A DNA stretch of 23,499 nt from Caryophanales bacterium UBA6985. Lineage in GTDB: Bacteria; Bacillota_I; Bacilli_A; RF39; UBA660. Each line of letters starts with the position of its first letter. Position 1 is the stretch's first letter. The stretch is from assembly GCA_002450035.1 (NCBI GenBank), contig DJYF01000004.1, positions 1 to 23,499 of the forward strand, given 5' to 3'. Shown here piece by piece: positions 22,912-23,499 of the stretch. The notes beneath the pieces were generated by a model. It was given only the letters and a program-made list of their open reading frames with translations, had not been told where the DNA came from and ran no database searches. A program made the translations under genes and the position numbers.

Positions 22912-22935
22912 AAAAACACCTACTTTCCTATACAA

Positions 22936-22964
22936 ATTATAACATAACAAAGAAAAAAAGTCTA
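22936..22964 (-). promoter_or_regulatory. Promoter for the virion-protein operon, overlapping a terminator
   Basis: On the - strand, TAGACT (22964-22959) lies 17 bp before TATAAT (22941-22936), with TG-T just upstream (extended -10). The -35 box is the descending arm of the terminator hairpin. The bases after the -10 resemble the internal promoters A and B. Start near 22929 would leave about 18 nt of leader with AGGTG before the ATG at 22911. Confidence 0.68.
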
Positions 22965-22976
22965 ATATATAGACTT
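22953..22976 (-). terminator. Intrinsic terminator after the holin gene
   Basis: On the - strand, AAGTCTA (22976-22970), loop TATAT and TAGACTT (22964-22958) form a 7-bp hairpin followed by a run of seven T (22959-22953). It starts just after the holin stop codon (22979-22981), so it ends or dampens lysis-gene transcription before the next promoter. Confidence 0.75.
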
Positions 22977-22978
22977 CT

Positions 22979-23230
22979 TTATTTACCAATCTTTGTTTGA
23001 AGTAAATCTGCTGTACCACCAGCACCAGTTGCAGCAAAGAAGCATAAAACTAATGCTTGTAGTAAGTTAGGTTCTACTTTAGTAAAGTAACAAATCAACC
23101 CACTAATTAAACCTATTAAAACATTCTGAATTGGAATATATTTATTAGGAATACTGTCAACAAAAATCTTTGTAATAGCTCCTAAAATATAAGTAATAAT
23201 ACCTACAATGATGACATAAGTTATTTCCAT
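22979..23230 (-). CDS. Holin
   Basis: An 83-residue small membrane protein. Hydrophobic segments lie at about 3-22 (ITYVIIVGIITYILGAI), 33-50 (IPIQNVLIGLISGLICYF) and 56-73 (LLQALVLCFFAATGAGG). The pattern NKYIPIQNVLIGLISGL plus a Gly-rich end matches my recollection of phage holins in the PF16079-like group. Holins form lesions in the inner membrane and time lysis. It follows the endolysin gene on the same strand by 12 nt (binding site AGAGGTG overlaps the endolysin stop). The family name is from memory; the membrane topology is visible. Confidence 0.78.
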   Translation of the reverse strand: MEITYVIIVGIITYILGAITKIFVDSIPNKYIPIQNVLIGLISGLICYFTKVEPNLLQALVLCFFAATGAGGTADLLQTKIGK

Positions 23231-23242
23231 ATCTAGACACCT

Positions 23243-23499
23243 CTATTTCTTAATATCATTTATGCTAAACCATCCAGTTACAGCTCTGGGATCATTAACA
23301 TTACCTTTATCATATTGATTCAAAGCATATCTGTTAGGTCTAGAAGTATTACCAGCAATCATAATTACTTTCATTTTTTGATTAACAAATTCTCTAGTTC
23401 TAGTTCCTTCTCCTGTACTAGAAGCAGTACCTATACCATTTACTATAACAGTATCACCTAATGCTATTTCTTTTTTCTTTGGTGGTTCTGGTTTTGGTT
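23243..23499 (-). CDS. Endolysin C-terminal part with SH3-like wall-binding domain (partial)
   Basis: The last 85 codons of a gene that starts beyond the window edge. A Pro/Lys linker (KPEPPKKKE) precedes an SH3-like domain: GDTVIVNGIGTASSTGEGTR (in two halves), FVNQKMKVIMIAGNTSRPNR, YALNQYD and WFSINDIKK at the end. This domain type is common at the C-terminus of Gram-positive phage amidases and other endolysins and binds the cell wall. The catalytic domain lies outside, so its cleavage type is unknown. The adjacent holin supports the lysis call. Confidence 0.8.
   Translation of the reverse strand, partial: PKPEPPKKKEIALGDTVIVNGIGTASSTGEGTRTREFVNQKMKVIMIAGNTSRPNRYALNQYDKGNVNDPRAVTGWFSINDIKK

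Noticed and set aside
22979..23037. N-terminal extension of the 285-aa virion protein back to 23037
   Set aside because: It would overlap the holin frame and cross the terminator and promoter; ATG 22911 has a good binding site just after the promoter.
1..23499. Alternative genetic code (TGA as Trp) suggested by the very low GC
   Set aside because: Genes use TAA, TAG and TGA as stops, with ATGA overlaps at TGA, and Trp is always TGG in the recognised proteins.
1..23499. tRNA genes, CRISPR arrays, insertion sequences, integrase or att sites
   Set aside because: I searched by eye for cloverleaf signatures, regularly spaced repeats, transposase motifs and integrase motifs and saw none.

Overview
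This 23.5 kb window looks like part of the genome of a lytic-type tailed bacteriophage, probably podovirus-like, infecting a low-GC Gram-positive (Bacillota-type) host. The reasons are very AT-rich DNA, near-universal AAGGAG-type ribosome binding sites 5-10 nt before starts, AGA as nearly the only Arg codon, all three stop codons in use (TGA is a true stop, so the standard bacterial code applies), tightly overlapping genes, a phage replication and recombination set, and a lysis and virion gene set on the other strand. I see no integrase, repressor, tRNA, CRISPR array or insertion sequence.

Region 1 (1-17221, + strand) is one almost gap-free early/middle block. A strong sigma-A-type promoter (10-38) precedes an OB-fold SSB gene. 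A run of small, mostly acidic genes of unknown function follows (435-2825), then an internal promoter (2650-2679), a SNF2-type helicase (3094-4464), more small genes, a Sak3-like (DUF1071-type) annealase (5495-6418), a DUF669-like ssDNA-binding candidate (7135-7695), a primase-helicase with CHC2-like, TOPRIM and AAA+/MCM-like parts (7712-10513), an unknown 165-residue protein, a family A DNA polymerase with 3'-5' exonuclease (11007-13208), a variable-looking patch of tiny genes with repeated junctions (13182-13849), a MazG-like pyrophosphohydrolase (14303-14638), a VRR-NUC nuclease (14773-15138), a second copy of the internal promoter (15524-15553), a zinc-ribbon protein and a YqaJ-like PD-(D/E)XK exonuclease (15805-16689). 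Together these cover replication (polymerase, primase-helicase, SSB), single-strand annealing recombination (annealase, exonuclease, helicase) and nucleotide-pool control.

Region 2 (17223-17250) is a perfect 12-bp hairpin flanked by A and T runs. It serves as a two-way terminator between the converging units.

Region 3 (17250-23499, - strand) is part of the late block. In transcription order it holds the C-terminus of an endolysin with an SH3-like wall-binding domain, a holin, a terminator fused to a promoter (22936-22976), then two paralogous Ala/Gln-rich proteins (285 and 369 aa) and a 1223-aa protein. I infer that the last three are DNA-ejection/internal virion proteins, similar in order and rising size to T7 gp14-gp15-gp16.

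The most interesting signals are: (i) two non-SSB proteins ending in the same acidic EDFGF tip while the SSB itself lacks the usual acidic C-terminal tip; (ii) a duplicated phage promoter element with conserved flanks; (iii) a terminator whose descending arm doubles as a -35 box; (iv) an extreme shortage of CpG; (v) short exact repeats at gene junctions that look like gene gain/loss scars.
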